49,633 bases of DNA from Prevotella sp. (GTDB lineage: Bacteria > Bacteroidota > Bacteroidia > Bacteroidales > Bacteroidaceae): the NCBI GenBank assembly GCA_017478025.1, contig JAFVGZ010000020.1:1-49633 (forward strand), read 5' to 3'. The first letter of the stretch is position 1. Each line of letters opens with the position of its first letter. A program made the translations under genes and the position numbers. A model generated the notes under the pieces. It searched no databases, was not told the origin of the DNA, and saw only the letters and a program-made list of their open reading frames with translations. Positions 7,359 through 15,885 of this stretch are shown in pieces.

Positions 7359-7923
7359 GGAGGTGCGGGGGCGGCGATGTTGCATAAGTCCTATGCATGA
7401 TTTTGTTTTAACTCCCTATGAAAAAACCTCTAAAAAATCGCGAAAACACCTTCTCGATAGCGAAAATGATGCTTCGTCGGGTCGCGAAGTAACTTTAAGG
7501 GGGTTAAAGTTACTCAGCGACACCCTTAAAGTTACTCCGGGACACCCTTAAAGTTACTCGCGGATGGGGTTAAAATTCGCCTATCCTGCGGCTTTGTTGT
7601 TCCATATTTACCCTTCGAAAGCCTGTATTTTTGACCCTTTAAGCGGTAACGGTCACTATGACAGAGAGTTACGTAAATCGCGATTTTTTGCGATTATACG
7701 CGAGCAGCAGATTTTTCGTGGAAAATATGCGACTGTAGAGCACGAATAATTATGCAAAATCTGCATAAATGTTGTTTTTGTCCTATTGCCGTTTAAGTAG
7801 GGCGTTCAATATGATGTACTCATTTTTACGCATAATACGAGTATGCACACAGGGGGGGCAATAGCTTTGAGTAAGGCAAATAACCACCTAAATTGACGCA
7901 GAGCCTAATCAGAATAGGATGAC
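7359..7923. other. Gene-free stretch with short repeats
   Basis: The two short open frames here (72 and 61 codons) show no family resemblance and I regard them as chance. The notable content is the TTAAAGTTAC array at 7489-7557, plus several short GCGATTTTTTGCG-like palindromes near 7680-7695. Confidence 0.45.
7489..7557. repeat. One inverted and three direct copies of TTAAAGTTAC
   Basis: GTAACTTTAA occurs at 7489-7498, followed by TTAAAGTTAC at 7504-7513, 7526-7535 and 7548-7557. The direct copies have an exact 22-bp period and share an ACTC-n-GACACCC spacer. The first two copies form a 10-bp palindrome around 5 nt. Confidence 0.7.
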
Positions 7924-8835
7924 TTACCATTCTTCCAGTTTTTTCTGTCTGAATTCTGTGGGAGACATGCCCAGGTGTTCCCTGACAAACTTACCGAAGA
8001 ATGAGAGGCTGGGGAAATCGAGCTCGGTGCAGATTTCCTTGATTGTTTTGTTGCTGTAGCGCAGTTGCTGGCGGATAGTGCCCACAGTGGTCTCGTGTAT
8101 CAAGTCAAGGGGCGGGCGGCCAGACTCGTCTTTCACGCACTTGGAGAGATACTTCGGGGTGATGTTCAGCATATTGGCAAAGACTGACACATTGCGCACA
8201 CGACCGTTGGATTCTGCTAACAGCGACATAAAGCGGCGATATACCAGCGTACTCTGACGTACGGAAGAATCTTTCTCCCTCGGCATGCTGTCGCTTTCAG
8301 CAATATCCCCCCTGCGTCTGTCAACAAACATCTGGAACTCCAGTATCATCGCCTGAAACAGCAGCCGCACCACGTCGTGCTGGAAACTGCCTTCTCCATC
8401 CTGTGTCTTGTTCATCAGCAACTGGTAATAGTGGCTGAGCCCCTGTCGTTCACGTTCAGACAAGGTGAACAGAGGATGCTCTTTGACGTATTCCATGTTC
8501 TGCCATACGAACTTGTGGAGATACAATGAGCTGTCGATGGCGCGCTGGGCGAAGGCGATCACCTTCACGTCTGCATTCTGACTGAGCAGAATCTCGCCAA
8601 TCACCTGTCCGGGCATATAGACAAAGAAGTCACCACCGCCAATACGATACTCCCGGTCCTCCACGACAACCTGCAAGCGTCCTTCCACGCATAGCACAGC
8701 CATCACGAAAGCCAGCTTGGTATTTTCGTAGTCCGACAGGTTCAGTCGGGTGATGTCGTCAATCACCAGCAAATCACCATCCTTATAGTCAAACAGGTGG
8801 TCCTTCCAAAGGTCGTCAAAGTCTATATGTCGCAT
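7924..8835 (-). CDS. AraC-family transcriptional regulator
   Basis: A 303-residue protein. A cupin-like sensor region occupies about the first 150 residues (GGGDFFVYMPGQV near 67-79). The AraC double helix-turn-helix spans about 200-300, including NMLNITPKYLSKCVKD and the closing signature FVREHLGMSPTEFR. It is divergent from the metallo-hydrolase gene at 9035, with 199 bp between them, so it probably controls that gene in response to a small ligand. Its -7 box at 8854-8862 leaves a leader of only about 10 nt. The ligand is unknown. Confidence 0.9.
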   Translation of the reverse strand: MRHIDFDDLWKDHLFDYKDGDLLVIDDITRLNLSDYENTKLAFVMAVLCVEGRLQVVVEDREYRIGGGDFFVYMPGQVIGEILLSQNADVKVIAFAQRAIDSSLYLHKFVWQNMEYVKEHPLFTLSERERQGLSHYYQLLMNKTQDGEGSFQHDVVRLLFQAMILEFQMFVDRRRGDIAESDSMPREKDSSVRQSTLVYRRFMSLLAESNGRVRNVSVFANMLNITPKYLSKCVKDESGRPPLDLIHETTVGTIRQQLRYSNKTIKEICTELDFPSLSFFGKFVREHLGMSPTEFRQKKLEEW

Positions 8836-8853
8836 ATCACCTATATTTTGCGT

Positions 8854-8862
8854 ACAAAGGTA
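8854..8862 (-). promoter_or_regulatory. -7 box of the AraC regulator (TACCTTTGT)
   Basis: The minus strand reads TACCTTTGT 18 bp upstream of the ATG at 8835, giving a very short leader. Confidence 0.6.
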
Positions 8863-8981
8863 GTCAAAAAATCCTATTTAAAGTGTTCTCTATGACTCTT
8901 TCAGAGAAAAAAACTTCCATAAGGTAGAGAATCTGCTACTTTGTGTGGAGTTCAGAACACCACGCTATCGGAATTTTGTAC

Positions 8982-8990
8982 TATCTTTGC
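8982..8990 (+). promoter_or_regulatory. -7 box of the metallo-hydrolase gene (TATCTTTGC)
   Basis: TATCTTTGC lies 45 bp before the ATG at 9035, followed by an A-rich leader typical of Bacteroidetes. Confidence 0.65.
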
Positions 8991-9034
8991 ACCCAGAAAA
9001 CAAAAATAGTTCAAATAATTAAATTGTAATTGTT

Positions 9035-9874
9035 ATGATGAAGATTCATGTTTTACACACCGGCGAAGTCCGTGTGTCACCCTATCTGCCGTTTGGCGGC
9101 GATAACTGCAACCTGCTGAAAGCATCTGGTATGACCACTCCGAAAAAAGACTGGATTTGGCTGCCTGTTTCTGTTTATCTGATTGAACACCCTAAAGGGC
9201 TGATACTCGTTGACACGGGCTGGCACCGTGATATGTCGCCTGAAGGCGTCTATGACAAGGCTGCCCAGATCAAGAGCCTCGGGTCGCGTGTATTATATAA
9301 TGTGAACCAGGGGCAGATTCCTTTGGGCGAGGCTGTTGATGAGCAATTGGAGACGATGGGCATCAAACCCGCTGACCTCGATTACGTGCTGCTGACGCAT
9401 CTGGACTGCGACCACGCCAACGGACTGCGTGCCGTGAAGGATGCCAAGCACATCATTGTGGCTCAGGAGGAACTGGACTGTGCCCGCAAGAACGGCTTCA
9501 TCCGCTATAAGAAGAAGTGGTGGGAGGGTGTTGACCTGCAGACCATCGAGTGGAACGGTACGGATGGTCCTGCCGGCAAATCATTCGACCTCTTTGGTGA
9601 CGGCAGCATCAAGATGATAAACATCCCCGGCCATTGCGACGGTCTCTGTGCTGTGAAGATAACCCGCGAGGATGGCAAATACGTGCTGCTCTTCTCTGAT
9701 GGAGGCTATGCCACGAAGTCATGGAAGGAGATGATCACCAGCGGTGTGTCGCTCGACAAGGAGATGCAGCGCAAGTCGCTCCAGTGGATTCGCGAACAGT
9801 CAATGGATGGCAACTGCATCGAGAGCCTCGCCACCCACGACACCGACATCAAACCGCATGTGATAGAGTTGTAA
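9035..9874 (+). CDS. Metallo-beta-lactamase-fold hydrolase, N-acyl homoserine lactonase-like
   Basis: A 279-residue cytosolic protein with the full metal-binding set: HLDCDH (122-127), H200 in IPGHCDG, D222 in FSDGG and H268 in ATHDTD. LVDTGWH near residue 57 is the usual strand-turn of the fold. The family includes quorum-quenching lactonases, but many members act on other esters or lactones, so the substrate is open. It starts at the first of two adjacent Met codons. It is divergent from an AraC regulator, has its own promoter at 8982 and a strong terminator at 9938, and is therefore a single-gene unit probably induced by that regulator. Confidence 0.85.
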   Translation: MMKIHVLHTGEVRVSPYLPFGGDNCNLLKASGMTTPKKDWIWLPVSVYLIEHPKGLILVDTGWHRDMSPEGVYDKAAQIKSLGSRVLYNVNQGQIPLGEAVDEQLETMGIKPADLDYVLLTHLDCDHANGLRAVKDAKHIIVAQEELDCARKNGFIRYKKKWWEGVDLQTIEWNGTDGPAGKSFDLFGDGSIKMINIPGHCDGLCAVKITREDGKYVLLFSDGGYATKSWKEMITSGVSLDKEMQRKSLQWIREQSMDGNCIESLATHDTDIKPHVIEL

Positions 9875-9937
9875 CCAAGGAGTTATGAGGGAGTTCATTG
9901 TCTAAAGAGGTAACGGAACATCATATTGGGACACCAT

Positions 9938-9979
9938 AAAGGTAGGCTACCTCCGTTGGGGAAGTAGCCTACCTTTTTT
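9938..9979 (+). terminator. Strong rho-independent terminator
   Basis: AAAGGTAGGCTAC (9938-9950) pairs with GTAGCCTACCTTT (9964-9976) and runs into T's. It ends the hydrolase transcript and, read the other way, can end the arabinofuranosidase transcript. Confidence 0.9.
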
Positions 9980-10029
9980 ATTATTATGTGAGTTCTATTA
10001 ATTTCTGTCTCAACAGACGCACGTCGTTA

Positions 10030-12033
10030 TTATTTGATAACGAAGACGTTGAATGACTTTGGCGCCACTTCTGTGTCTATCGTTGTGCCGTTGAGTGTTA
10101 CGTCGCTCTCCTTCGGGGTTATCTTCTCGGGGTTGTCGAGGGTGTTCTCTGCAACGGGGTCGCTGCTGGTGAGGGTGATGACCTTTGCGCCTGTGGCTTT
10201 CTTCAGACCCTTGAGGTTGAGCTTCACGGGCTGCGCCTTGTCGCTTACGTTTGCCACCTTGATGTAGATGCTGCCGTTGTTCTTGTCGCATACGGCTGAA
10301 GCAAAGAGTCCGTTCTGGTCCTCATCGCCGCAGACGTTGCGTCCGTTCATGGTGAGAGGCAGCACGTTGGTACCCTTATACTGTCCGTAGAGCTGCTGAA
10401 CGTAGTATGAGCAAGACTTGAACATGCGCAGGTTGTCATACCAAATCATGTCGGGACGCCATTGCCAGCCCTTGACGTGAGCGAAGAGTGGGGCGTAGGT
10501 GGCCATGTGAACTACATCGGCGTTGCGCTCAAAGCCGGTCATGAAGGCTGCCTCCATGAGCGAAGCGTTGAAGTGATTCCACTTCTTGCCCTTTCCGTGG
10601 CAGGCATATTCGCCGGCAAACACCTTCGGGCCCTTGCGGTCATAGTTGTCATAGCGATGACGGTTCACCTTGTCCATGAACCAAGCCTCGTTGCGATAGA
10701 AGTGCTCATCATAGAGGTCGGCCTTGAGCTCCTTCATCTTTGGCTGCAGCATGTCAAACTTCCATCCCTCTGAGTCGGGGCCTGTGGTGCCGATATACTT
10801 GATTTCCGGATGTTTCTTCTTCAGCACGTCGAGGAATTTCTTCAGTCTTGACGTGAAGGCAGGATTGTCCTTATAGTCCCATTGCTCGTTGCCCACTCCG
10901 AGATAATGCAGGTTGAACGGATCGGGGTGGCCCATATCTGCACGCACCTTACCCCAGGTGGTGTTGACGTCGCCGTTGGCAAACTCTATGAGGTCAAGGG
11001 CATCCTGAATGTATGGATCGAGGTCGTCAAGAGCCACGTGTACGGTCTTCTCGTCCTGAATCTCGTTCTGGAACTGGCAGGACAGGCCGCAAGAGATAAC
11101 CGGCAGGGCCTCACATCCGAAGTCCTCGCAAAGCTGGAAGAACTCGAAGAAGCCGAGGCCATAAGACTGATGATAGTCGGGAAAGAGACGATAGGGGAAT
11201 GTGTTCTCCCAGCGGTTTTCGTTCAGAGGACGGTTCTCCACGGGGCCTACGCTATTCTTCCATTGGTAGCGCTGGTCGAGGTCTGTACCCTCTACGATAC
11301 AACCTCCTGGGAAGCGGAACACTCCGGGCTTCAGGTCAAAGAGCGCCTGTGCCAGATCCTTACGCATACCGTTCTCGCGGCCCTTCCATGTGTCTGTAGG
11401 GAACATGCTGACATGCTCTATATCCACAGTCGTAAGCTTCTTCTGGCCTCTCTTTCCGGCAAGGAACAGACGCAGGTGAGCATCGTCGATGGTCTTCTTA
11501 GACTTGATGGTAATGCTGTATTTCTTCCAGTCCTGACCTTTCACATTGATAGTGTCAGAAGTGAATTCCTGGTGCTCGCCCATGGTGTCGTTATCCACGA
11601 GCTGCACGTACAGTTTTCCATCGCCTCCCTCTGGGCAACGTGCATAGAGCGAGAAGCGATAAGTCTCGCCCTTCTTTACGGCTACGCCGAAGAAGCCCTC
11701 GTTCTCCACGCCTGTGCGTTTGTGAACGTGTCCCGGGTCAGAGAGACGCAGATAGTGCGGGTTCTTGTCAAACGGGCCGCCTTGATCCATGACCTGGAAC
11801 TTGCCGAACGGAATCCATCCCATCAGGTTCTGTGGGAACTCAAACGAGCGGTTCTTAATCATTTCGGCATAGAGACCGCCGTCGGCAGCATAGTTGATGT
11901 CCTCAAAGAAGATGCCGTACATGGTGTTCTGTATCTTGGCACCTGGCTTTGATACTTTGACGGTCATCTCGTTGGCTTGCGCGTTGGCAAGCAGAGGTAG
12001 CGATAAAGCTAAGGATAATAAGATTTTTTTCAT
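10030..12033 (-). CDS. GH51 alpha-L-arabinofuranosidase, secreted
   Basis: A 667-residue glycoside hydrolase that removes terminal alpha-L-arabinofuranosyl residues from arabinan or arabinoxylan side chains. The start at 12033 is chosen because it begins a clear signal peptide (MKKILLSLALSLPLLANAQA); an upstream in-frame start at 12096 would bury it. An N-terminal carbohydrate-binding-like beta region precedes the TIM barrel. Catalytic residues are visible: acid/base E383 in GNEQ and nucleophile E475 in AGEY. The C-terminal beta domain reads EVAPKSFNVFVIK at the end. It stands alone without SusC/SusD neighbours, so it probably serves as an accessory periplasmic or surface enzyme. Confidence 0.9.
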   Translation of the reverse strand: MKKILLSLALSLPLLANAQANEMTVKVSKPGAKIQNTMYGIFFEDINYAADGGLYAEMIKNRSFEFPQNLMGWIPFGKFQVMDQGGPFDKNPHYLRLSDPGHVHKRTGVENEGFFGVAVKKGETYRFSLYARCPEGGDGKLYVQLVDNDTMGEHQEFTSDTINVKGQDWKKYSITIKSKKTIDDAHLRLFLAGKRGQKKLTTVDIEHVSMFPTDTWKGRENGMRKDLAQALFDLKPGVFRFPGGCIVEGTDLDQRYQWKNSVGPVENRPLNENRWENTFPYRLFPDYHQSYGLGFFEFFQLCEDFGCEALPVISCGLSCQFQNEIQDEKTVHVALDDLDPYIQDALDLIEFANGDVNTTWGKVRADMGHPDPFNLHYLGVGNEQWDYKDNPAFTSRLKKFLDVLKKKHPEIKYIGTTGPDSEGWKFDMLQPKMKELKADLYDEHFYRNEAWFMDKVNRHRYDNYDRKGPKVFAGEYACHGKGKKWNHFNASLMEAAFMTGFERNADVVHMATYAPLFAHVKGWQWRPDMIWYDNLRMFKSCSYYVQQLYGQYKGTNVLPLTMNGRNVCGDEDQNGLFASAVCDKNNGSIYIKVANVSDKAQPVKLNLKGLKKATGAKVITLTSSDPVAENTLDNPEKITPKESDVTLNGTTIDTEVAPKSFNVFVIK

Positions 12034-12128
12034 GTTGTATAGGTTGTTTAGTAAGTCAGTCTTTCTTTGATTATAAGCCTCAGAGAGGCACGCCACGCGA
12101 CACTCCCGGCTGGTTTTGTAATATCATC

Positions 12129-12220
12129 TCTCCCCCCTTGGGGAAGCTGGAGGGGGCTTCTCCCCTCAGGGGGAGCTGGAGGGGGCTTCTCCCCTTAGGG
12201 GGAGCTGGTGGGGGCTTCTA
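12129..12220. repeat. G/C-rich tandem repeat, about three 29-bp units
   Basis: Copies begin at GCTGG 12146, 12175 and 12204, with a partial unit before them. The unit alternates a CTCCCC tract and an AGGGGGAG tract, so each can fold back. The array runs up to the stop codon of the symporter gene at 12218-12220. Confidence 0.75.
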
Positions 12221-13234
12221 TTTCTCCTCGTCCCTGCTGCGGAACCATGTGGCGAGTATCGTGCCTGATATGGAATGCCAGGCGCAGCTGACTGCTGCGG
12301 GGATGACTGCCAAAGGACATGATACAGCAAAGAATGTTGATGCCAAAACCGTAGCAAGTCCGGCATTCTGCATTCCCACCTCGATGGATACGGTGCGCTT
12401 CTTGGCCTTAGAGAAGTTGAACAGCCGGCCTGCCGAATATCCCGTGAGGTAACCTAAGGAGTTGTGGCACAGCACCACGAGGAATACGACGAGGAAGAAC
12501 AGCACGCCTTCTGCCATGAGTTTGTCTCGCACGGCACTTATCACTCCTCCCACGATGCAGGCAAGTCCGAGGACGCTGAATGCGGGCATCACGGCCTGAG
12601 CTTTCTTGAATGAGGCGTTGCCGCCATAGAAGAGGTTGGCAAAGAAACCTATGGTGACAGGTAAGAGCGTAACAATCAGGATGTTGAGGAACATTCCGAT
12701 AGCATCTACTTCAACCTGCTGACCAGCCAGCCAGAGCACGAGCAGGGGAGTAACGACAGGTGCCAGCAGAGTGGAGACAGTTGTCATACCAACGGAGAAG
12801 GCTACGTCTCCGCGACAGAGGTATGACATGATGTTGCTTGACACACCTCCGGGACAGCAGCCCACGAGAATGATGCCCACGATGATCGGCTTGAAGTCAA
12901 AGCCCAGCATGTCTGTCAGAGTGGAGTGGAATAGGGTAGCAACGAGGTCGTCGGCTCCTACTGTAAGCGTCCATGCGATGAGGGGCATGAGCAGAAATTG
13001 TGCGCACGTACCTATCAATATATCAAAGGGGCGTGCCGCTAACGTCTTGATATCCTGCATGGTAAGTGTGAGACCCATAGTGAGCATGATGAACCCCAGA
13101 ATGCAAGACTGTATGGTGCCATGAACCCATGAGAACAGGCTTGGCACAAAATAAGTCACTACCGCTACTGCGATAATGAACCAGGAAGTGTATGTTGACA
13201 GCCATTGGCTGCAACGGAAGAGTATATTGTACAT
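12218..13234 (-). CDS. Bile acid:sodium symporter family (BASS) membrane transporter
   Basis: A 338-residue integral membrane protein with about nine to ten hydrophobic helices. The GFIMLTMGLTLTMQDIK segment (about 48-64) and GCCPGGVSSNIMSYL (about 126-140) are the BASS sodium-site motifs. Family members import bile acids, pantoate or keto-acids with sodium; the substrate cannot be told here. The -7 box at 13241-13249 lies only 7 nt upstream of the ATG, so the message is probably leaderless or nearly so. It is divergent from the etf operon. Confidence 0.85.
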   Translation of the reverse strand: MYNILFRCSQWLSTYTSWFIIAVAVVTYFVPSLFSWVHGTIQSCILGFIMLTMGLTLTMQDIKTLAARPFDILIGTCAQFLLMPLIAWTLTVGADDLVATLFHSTLTDMLGFDFKPIIVGIILVGCCPGGVSSNIMSYLCRGDVAFSVGMTTVSTLLAPVVTPLLVLWLAGQQVEVDAIGMFLNILIVTLLPVTIGFFANLFYGGNASFKKAQAVMPAFSVLGLACIVGGVISAVRDKLMAEGVLFFLVVFLVVLCHNSLGYLTGYSAGRLFNFSKAKKRTVSIEVGMQNAGLATVLASTFFAVSCPLAVIPAAVSCAWHSISGTILATWFRSRDEEK

Positions 13235-13240
13235 GTCGTG

Positions 13241-13249
13241 GCAAAGTTA
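13241..13249 (-). promoter_or_regulatory. -7 box of the symporter gene (TAACTTTGC)
   Basis: The minus strand reads TAACTTTGC just 7 nt before the start codon at 13234, implying transcription begins at or next to the ATG. Confidence 0.6.
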
Positions 13250-13311
13250 AGCATTTTCTTTTAATCGGCCAAATTTAGCCGAAATAATTTTGTCACCTCA
13301 TAAAAAATCAG

Positions 13312-13370
13312 TATCTTTGCGCCGACTAACCACTCTCGCAGTCACCCATGCTGAAACCTACATGCGAGAG
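13312..13370 (+). promoter_or_regulatory. Promoter and leader hairpin of the etf operon
   Basis: TATCTTTGC (13312-13320) is the -7 box. Directly downstream, CTCTCGCA (13333-13340) pairs perfectly with TGCGAGAG (13363-13370) across 22 nt, so the message starts with a stable hairpin about 50 nt before the etfB ATG. Confidence 0.65.
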
Positions 13371-13419
13371 AGGATAATCCGAACGGAATAATTAAACTAA
13401 CAATAATAAACAAAAATCT

Positions 13420-14229
13420 ATGAGTCTAAAAATTGTGGTACTGGCAAAACAGGTACCCGACACGCACAACGTGGGTCCGGATGCGATGACAGCCGAGGGA
13501 ACGATAAACCGTTCCGCGTTGCCCGCCATCTTTAATCCCGATGACCTGAACGCCCTGGAGCAGGCACTAATCCTGAAAGACAAGTTCCCCGGCTCCACCA
13601 TTACCGTCCTCACTATGGGACTTCCAAAGTCAGCAGACATCATCCGAGAGTCACTCTATCGCGGTGCCGACTGCGGCTATGTCGTAACAGACCGTTGCCT
13701 CGGAGGTGCCGACACGCTGGCTACGAGCTACACCCTGTCGCAAGCCATACGCAAGATTGGCGACTATGACATCATCCTCGGTGGCCGTCAGGCTATCGAT
13801 GGCGATACGGCACAGGTGGGACCTCAGATAGCTGAGAAGTTGGGATTGACGCAGGTGACCTACGCAGAGGAAATCCTGTCACTTGACCCAGAGGCCAAGA
13901 AGGTTGTCATCAAGCGCCACATAGATGGCGGCGTAGAGACCGTGGAGGCTCCATTGCCCTTGGTGGTGACGGTCAACGGCTCTGCCGCTCCGTGCCGCCC
14001 CGCTAATGCCAAGCGTATCATGGCCAACAAGAAGGCTGAGATTGCGGAGTGGAATGCGCAGGATATCAACTGTGATATGCAGCAGGTAGGCAAGACCGGT
14101 TCGCCCACAAACGTGAAGAAAGTGGAGAATATCGTGTTCAAGGCTAAAGAGAGCCGCACCATGAGTGGCTCTGACGAAGAGATAAACAGCCTGATGCAGG
14201 AACTTATTAAAGAAAAGATAATAGGCTAA
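13420..14229 (+). CDS. etfB: Electron transfer flavoprotein, beta subunit
   Basis: A 269-residue EtfB. The N-terminal LKIVVLAKQVPDT, the NPDDLNALEQAL segment and the GGRQAIDGDTAQVGPQIAE stretch (about 121-139) are typical of the family. EtfB pairs with EtfA to form the FAD/AMP-binding heterodimer that accepts electrons from acyl-CoA dehydrogenases or bifurcates them. It heads an operon with etfA and an acyl-CoA dehydrogenase, driven by the promoter at 13312 and carrying a leader hairpin. The spacer to etfA contains an unusual 3 x 16-bp tandem repeat. Confidence 0.95.
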   Translation: MSLKIVVLAKQVPDTHNVGPDAMTAEGTINRSALPAIFNPDDLNALEQALILKDKFPGSTITVLTMGLPKSADIIRESLYRGADCGYVVTDRCLGGADTLATSYTLSQAIRKIGDYDIILGGRQAIDGDTAQVGPQIAEKLGLTQVTYAEEILSLDPEAKKVVIKRHIDGGVETVEAPLPLVVTVNGSAAPCRPANAKRIMANKKAEIAEWNAQDINCDMQQVGKTGSPTNVKKVENIVFKAKESRTMSGSDEEINSLMQELIKEKIIG

Positions 14230-14240
14230 AGAGTAGAAAT

Positions 14241-14368
14241 CAGTAGTTAAGTAGTCAGGCAGTTGAGACATTACTGACTGAGTATTGAGAACATACGTAT
14301 AAGGCATCTTGTATCGTCTTAACTTCTGAACTCCTTAACTTCTAAACTCCTTAACTTCTAAACTCCTA
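14241..14368. repeat. etfB-etfA spacer: imperfect inverted repeat plus 3 x 16-bp tandem repeat
   Basis: CAGTAGTTAAG (14241-14251) pairs with CTTAACTTCTG (14318-14328) with one mismatch. AACTTCTAAACTCCTT-type 16-mers follow at 14321-14336, 14337-14352 and 14353-14368, ending just before the etfA ribosome site (AAGGA). AGTCAG/CTGACT (14253-14258 and 14274-14279) can also pair. The motif resembles the arms around the four-helix-bundle gene downstream. Confidence 0.65.
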
Positions 14369-14375
14369 AGGAATA

Positions 14376-15416
14376 ATGAATAATGTATTTGTATATTGTG
14401 AGATAGAGGGTACAAAGGTAAAGGACGTTGCCCTCGAACTTCTCACCAAAGGACGCAAGTTAGCCAATACTCTTGGCGTAGAATTGGAATGTATCATAGC
14501 CGGTTCCGGGCTTGACGGCGTGGAGCAGCAGGTAATAAAATATGGTGTTGACAAGGTGCACATCTTTGATGCCGAGGGTCTGTTCCCCTATACATCAAAT
14601 CCTCATACGGCACTCGTGGTAAATCTGTTCAAGGAAGAGAAACCACAGATTTGTCTTCTGGGTGCTACCGTTATAGGCCGTGACCTGGGACCGCGCGTAT
14701 CTTCAGCACTCTTCAGCGGACTTACTGCTGACTGTACGGAGTTGGAGATTGATGACTTTGACATGAAGGTAAAGGATGCTTCCGGCGAACTCGTCACAAA
14801 GCATTACGAGCAGCAGCTCATGCAGATACGTCCTGCCTTCGGCGGCAATATTGTTGCTACCATCGTCAATCCCGAGCATCGCCCACAGATGGCAACGGTT
14901 CGTGAGGGCGTGATGAAGAAAGAAGTGCTGGACGAGAACTATAAGGCAGAGGTCATACGTCATGACGTGGCAAAGTATGTGCCTGAGACAGAGTATGTCG
15001 TAAAGGTGCTTGACCGCCACGTGGAGCAGGCAAAGCACAACCTGAAAGGCTCGCCAATCGTCGTAGCCGGAGGTTACGGAGTGGGAAGCAAGGAAGGCTT
15101 TGACAAACTCTATGAGCTGGCAAAGGAGCTGCATGCAGAGGTAGGCGCCAGCCGCGCCGCCGTGGATGCAGGATGGATAGAGTCAGACAGACAGATAGGA
15201 CAGACTGGTATCACGGTACATCCGAAGGTGTATATCGCCTGCGGTATCTCCGGTCAGATACAGCATATCGCCGGTATGCAGGACTCTGGCATCATCATTT
15301 CCATCAATAGTGACCCAGATGCACCTATCAATACTATCGCCGACTACGTGATTAACGGAACTGTGGAAGACGTGGTTCCTAAGATGATAAAGTATTACAA
15401 ACAGAACAATAAATAA
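14376..15416 (+). CDS. etfA: Electron transfer flavoprotein, alpha subunit
   Basis: A 346-residue EtfA. The C-terminal FAD domain is clear: GGYGVGSKEGF (about 231-241), a GQTGITVHPKVYIACGISG stretch (about 272-290), QHIAGM and the INSDPDAPI motif (about 308-316). It forms the FAD-carrying half of the ETF heterodimer with EtfB. The start at 14376 follows AAGGA at a normal distance. Its stop is followed within 15 nt by the left arm of the inverted repeat that encloses the four-helix-bundle gene. Confidence 0.95.
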   Translation: MNNVFVYCEIEGTKVKDVALELLTKGRKLANTLGVELECIIAGSGLDGVEQQVIKYGVDKVHIFDAEGLFPYTSNPHTALVVNLFKEEKPQICLLGATVIGRDLGPRVSSALFSGLTADCTELEIDDFDMKVKDASGELVTKHYEQQLMQIRPAFGGNIVATIVNPEHRPQMATVREGVMKKEVLDENYKAEVIRHDVAKYVPETEYVVKVLDRHVEQAKHNLKGSPIVVAGGYGVGSKEGFDKLYELAKELHAEVGASRAAVDAGWIESDRQIGQTGITVHPKVYIACGISGQIQHIAGMQDSGIIISINSDPDAPINTIADYVINGTVEDVVPKMIKYYKQNNK

Positions 15417-15430
15417 AAAAGGAGTTAAAG

Positions 15431-15885
15431 GGAGTTAGAGGGAGATAGAAGTAGATAGAAGACATTAGGAATTAGCATGACACGTAATTTTGAAAACATA
15501 ATAGCATGGCAGAAAGCCCATGGCTTTGTTCTTGCAGTTTACAAAGTAACGAAAGACTTTCCTGAAGATGAAAATTTTGGATTGAAATCACAGTTCAGAC
15601 GTGCTGCCGTATCCATAGCCGCAAACATAGCAGAGGGATACAAAAAACTGAGCAAAGCTGACAAACTGCGTTTCTTTAATATATCACAGGGCAGTTTAGA
15701 GGAGTGTAGATACTATATTATCTTATCTAAAGACCTTGAGTATATCGACGAACAAACATTTAATCTATTGTCAGAAAAGAATTCTGATGCCAGTTATATG
15801 TTAAACTCGTACATAAAAGGCGTGTTGAATAACTCTGGAGTACAAGACTAATGTCCTCTATCTCCTTCTATCTTCTTCTAACTCC
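15431..15885. mobile_element. IVS-like element: inverted repeat enclosing a four-helix-bundle gene
   Basis: The arms 15431-15468 and 15848-15885 match as reverse complements at 34 of 38 positions. In RNA two of the four mismatches become G-U pairs, giving a near-continuous 38-bp stem that loops out the gene at 15477-15851. The weaker match continues a further 10 bp outward (15421-15430). This arrangement, a stem with an S23 gene in the loop, is that of intervening sequences in 23S rRNA genes. Here it sits between etfA and an acyl-CoA dehydrogenase gene. The mobile-element label is inference. Confidence 0.6.
15477..15851 (+). CDS. Four-helix-bundle protein (S23 / 23S rRNA-IVS family)
   Basis: A 124-residue protein of the four-helix-bundle family: IIAWQKAH (about 8-15), FGLKSQFRRAAVSIAANIAEG (about 36-56, the diagnostic helix-turn-helix region) and a GSLEECRYYI helix near 79-88. 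Family members are encoded in the loops of intervening sequences in 23S rRNA, and relatives (Avd) assist diversity-generating retroelements. No reverse transcriptase or rRNA is near. The gene is enclosed by a 38-bp inverted repeat whose right arm overlaps its stop codon. It splits the etf-acyl-CoA dehydrogenase operon. Its function is unknown; it may bind the RNA stem. Confidence 0.85.
   Translation: MTRNFENIIAWQKAHGFVLAVYKVTKDFPEDENFGLKSQFRRAAVSIAANIAEGYKKLSKADKLRFFNISQGSLEECRYYIILSKDLEYIDEQTFNLLSEKNSDASYMLNSYIKGVLNNSGVQD

Noticed and set aside
11199-11399. Short frames antisense within GH51
   Set aside because: No coding evidence.
10882-11952. 356-codon frame antisense to the GH51 gene
   Set aside because: Long but a shadow of a high-GC coding strand; the opposite strand has intact catalytic motifs.
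15477-15851. Diversity-generating retroelement accessory (Avd) gene
   Set aside because: The protein is in a related family, but there is no reverse transcriptase, template repeat or variable repeat nearby.
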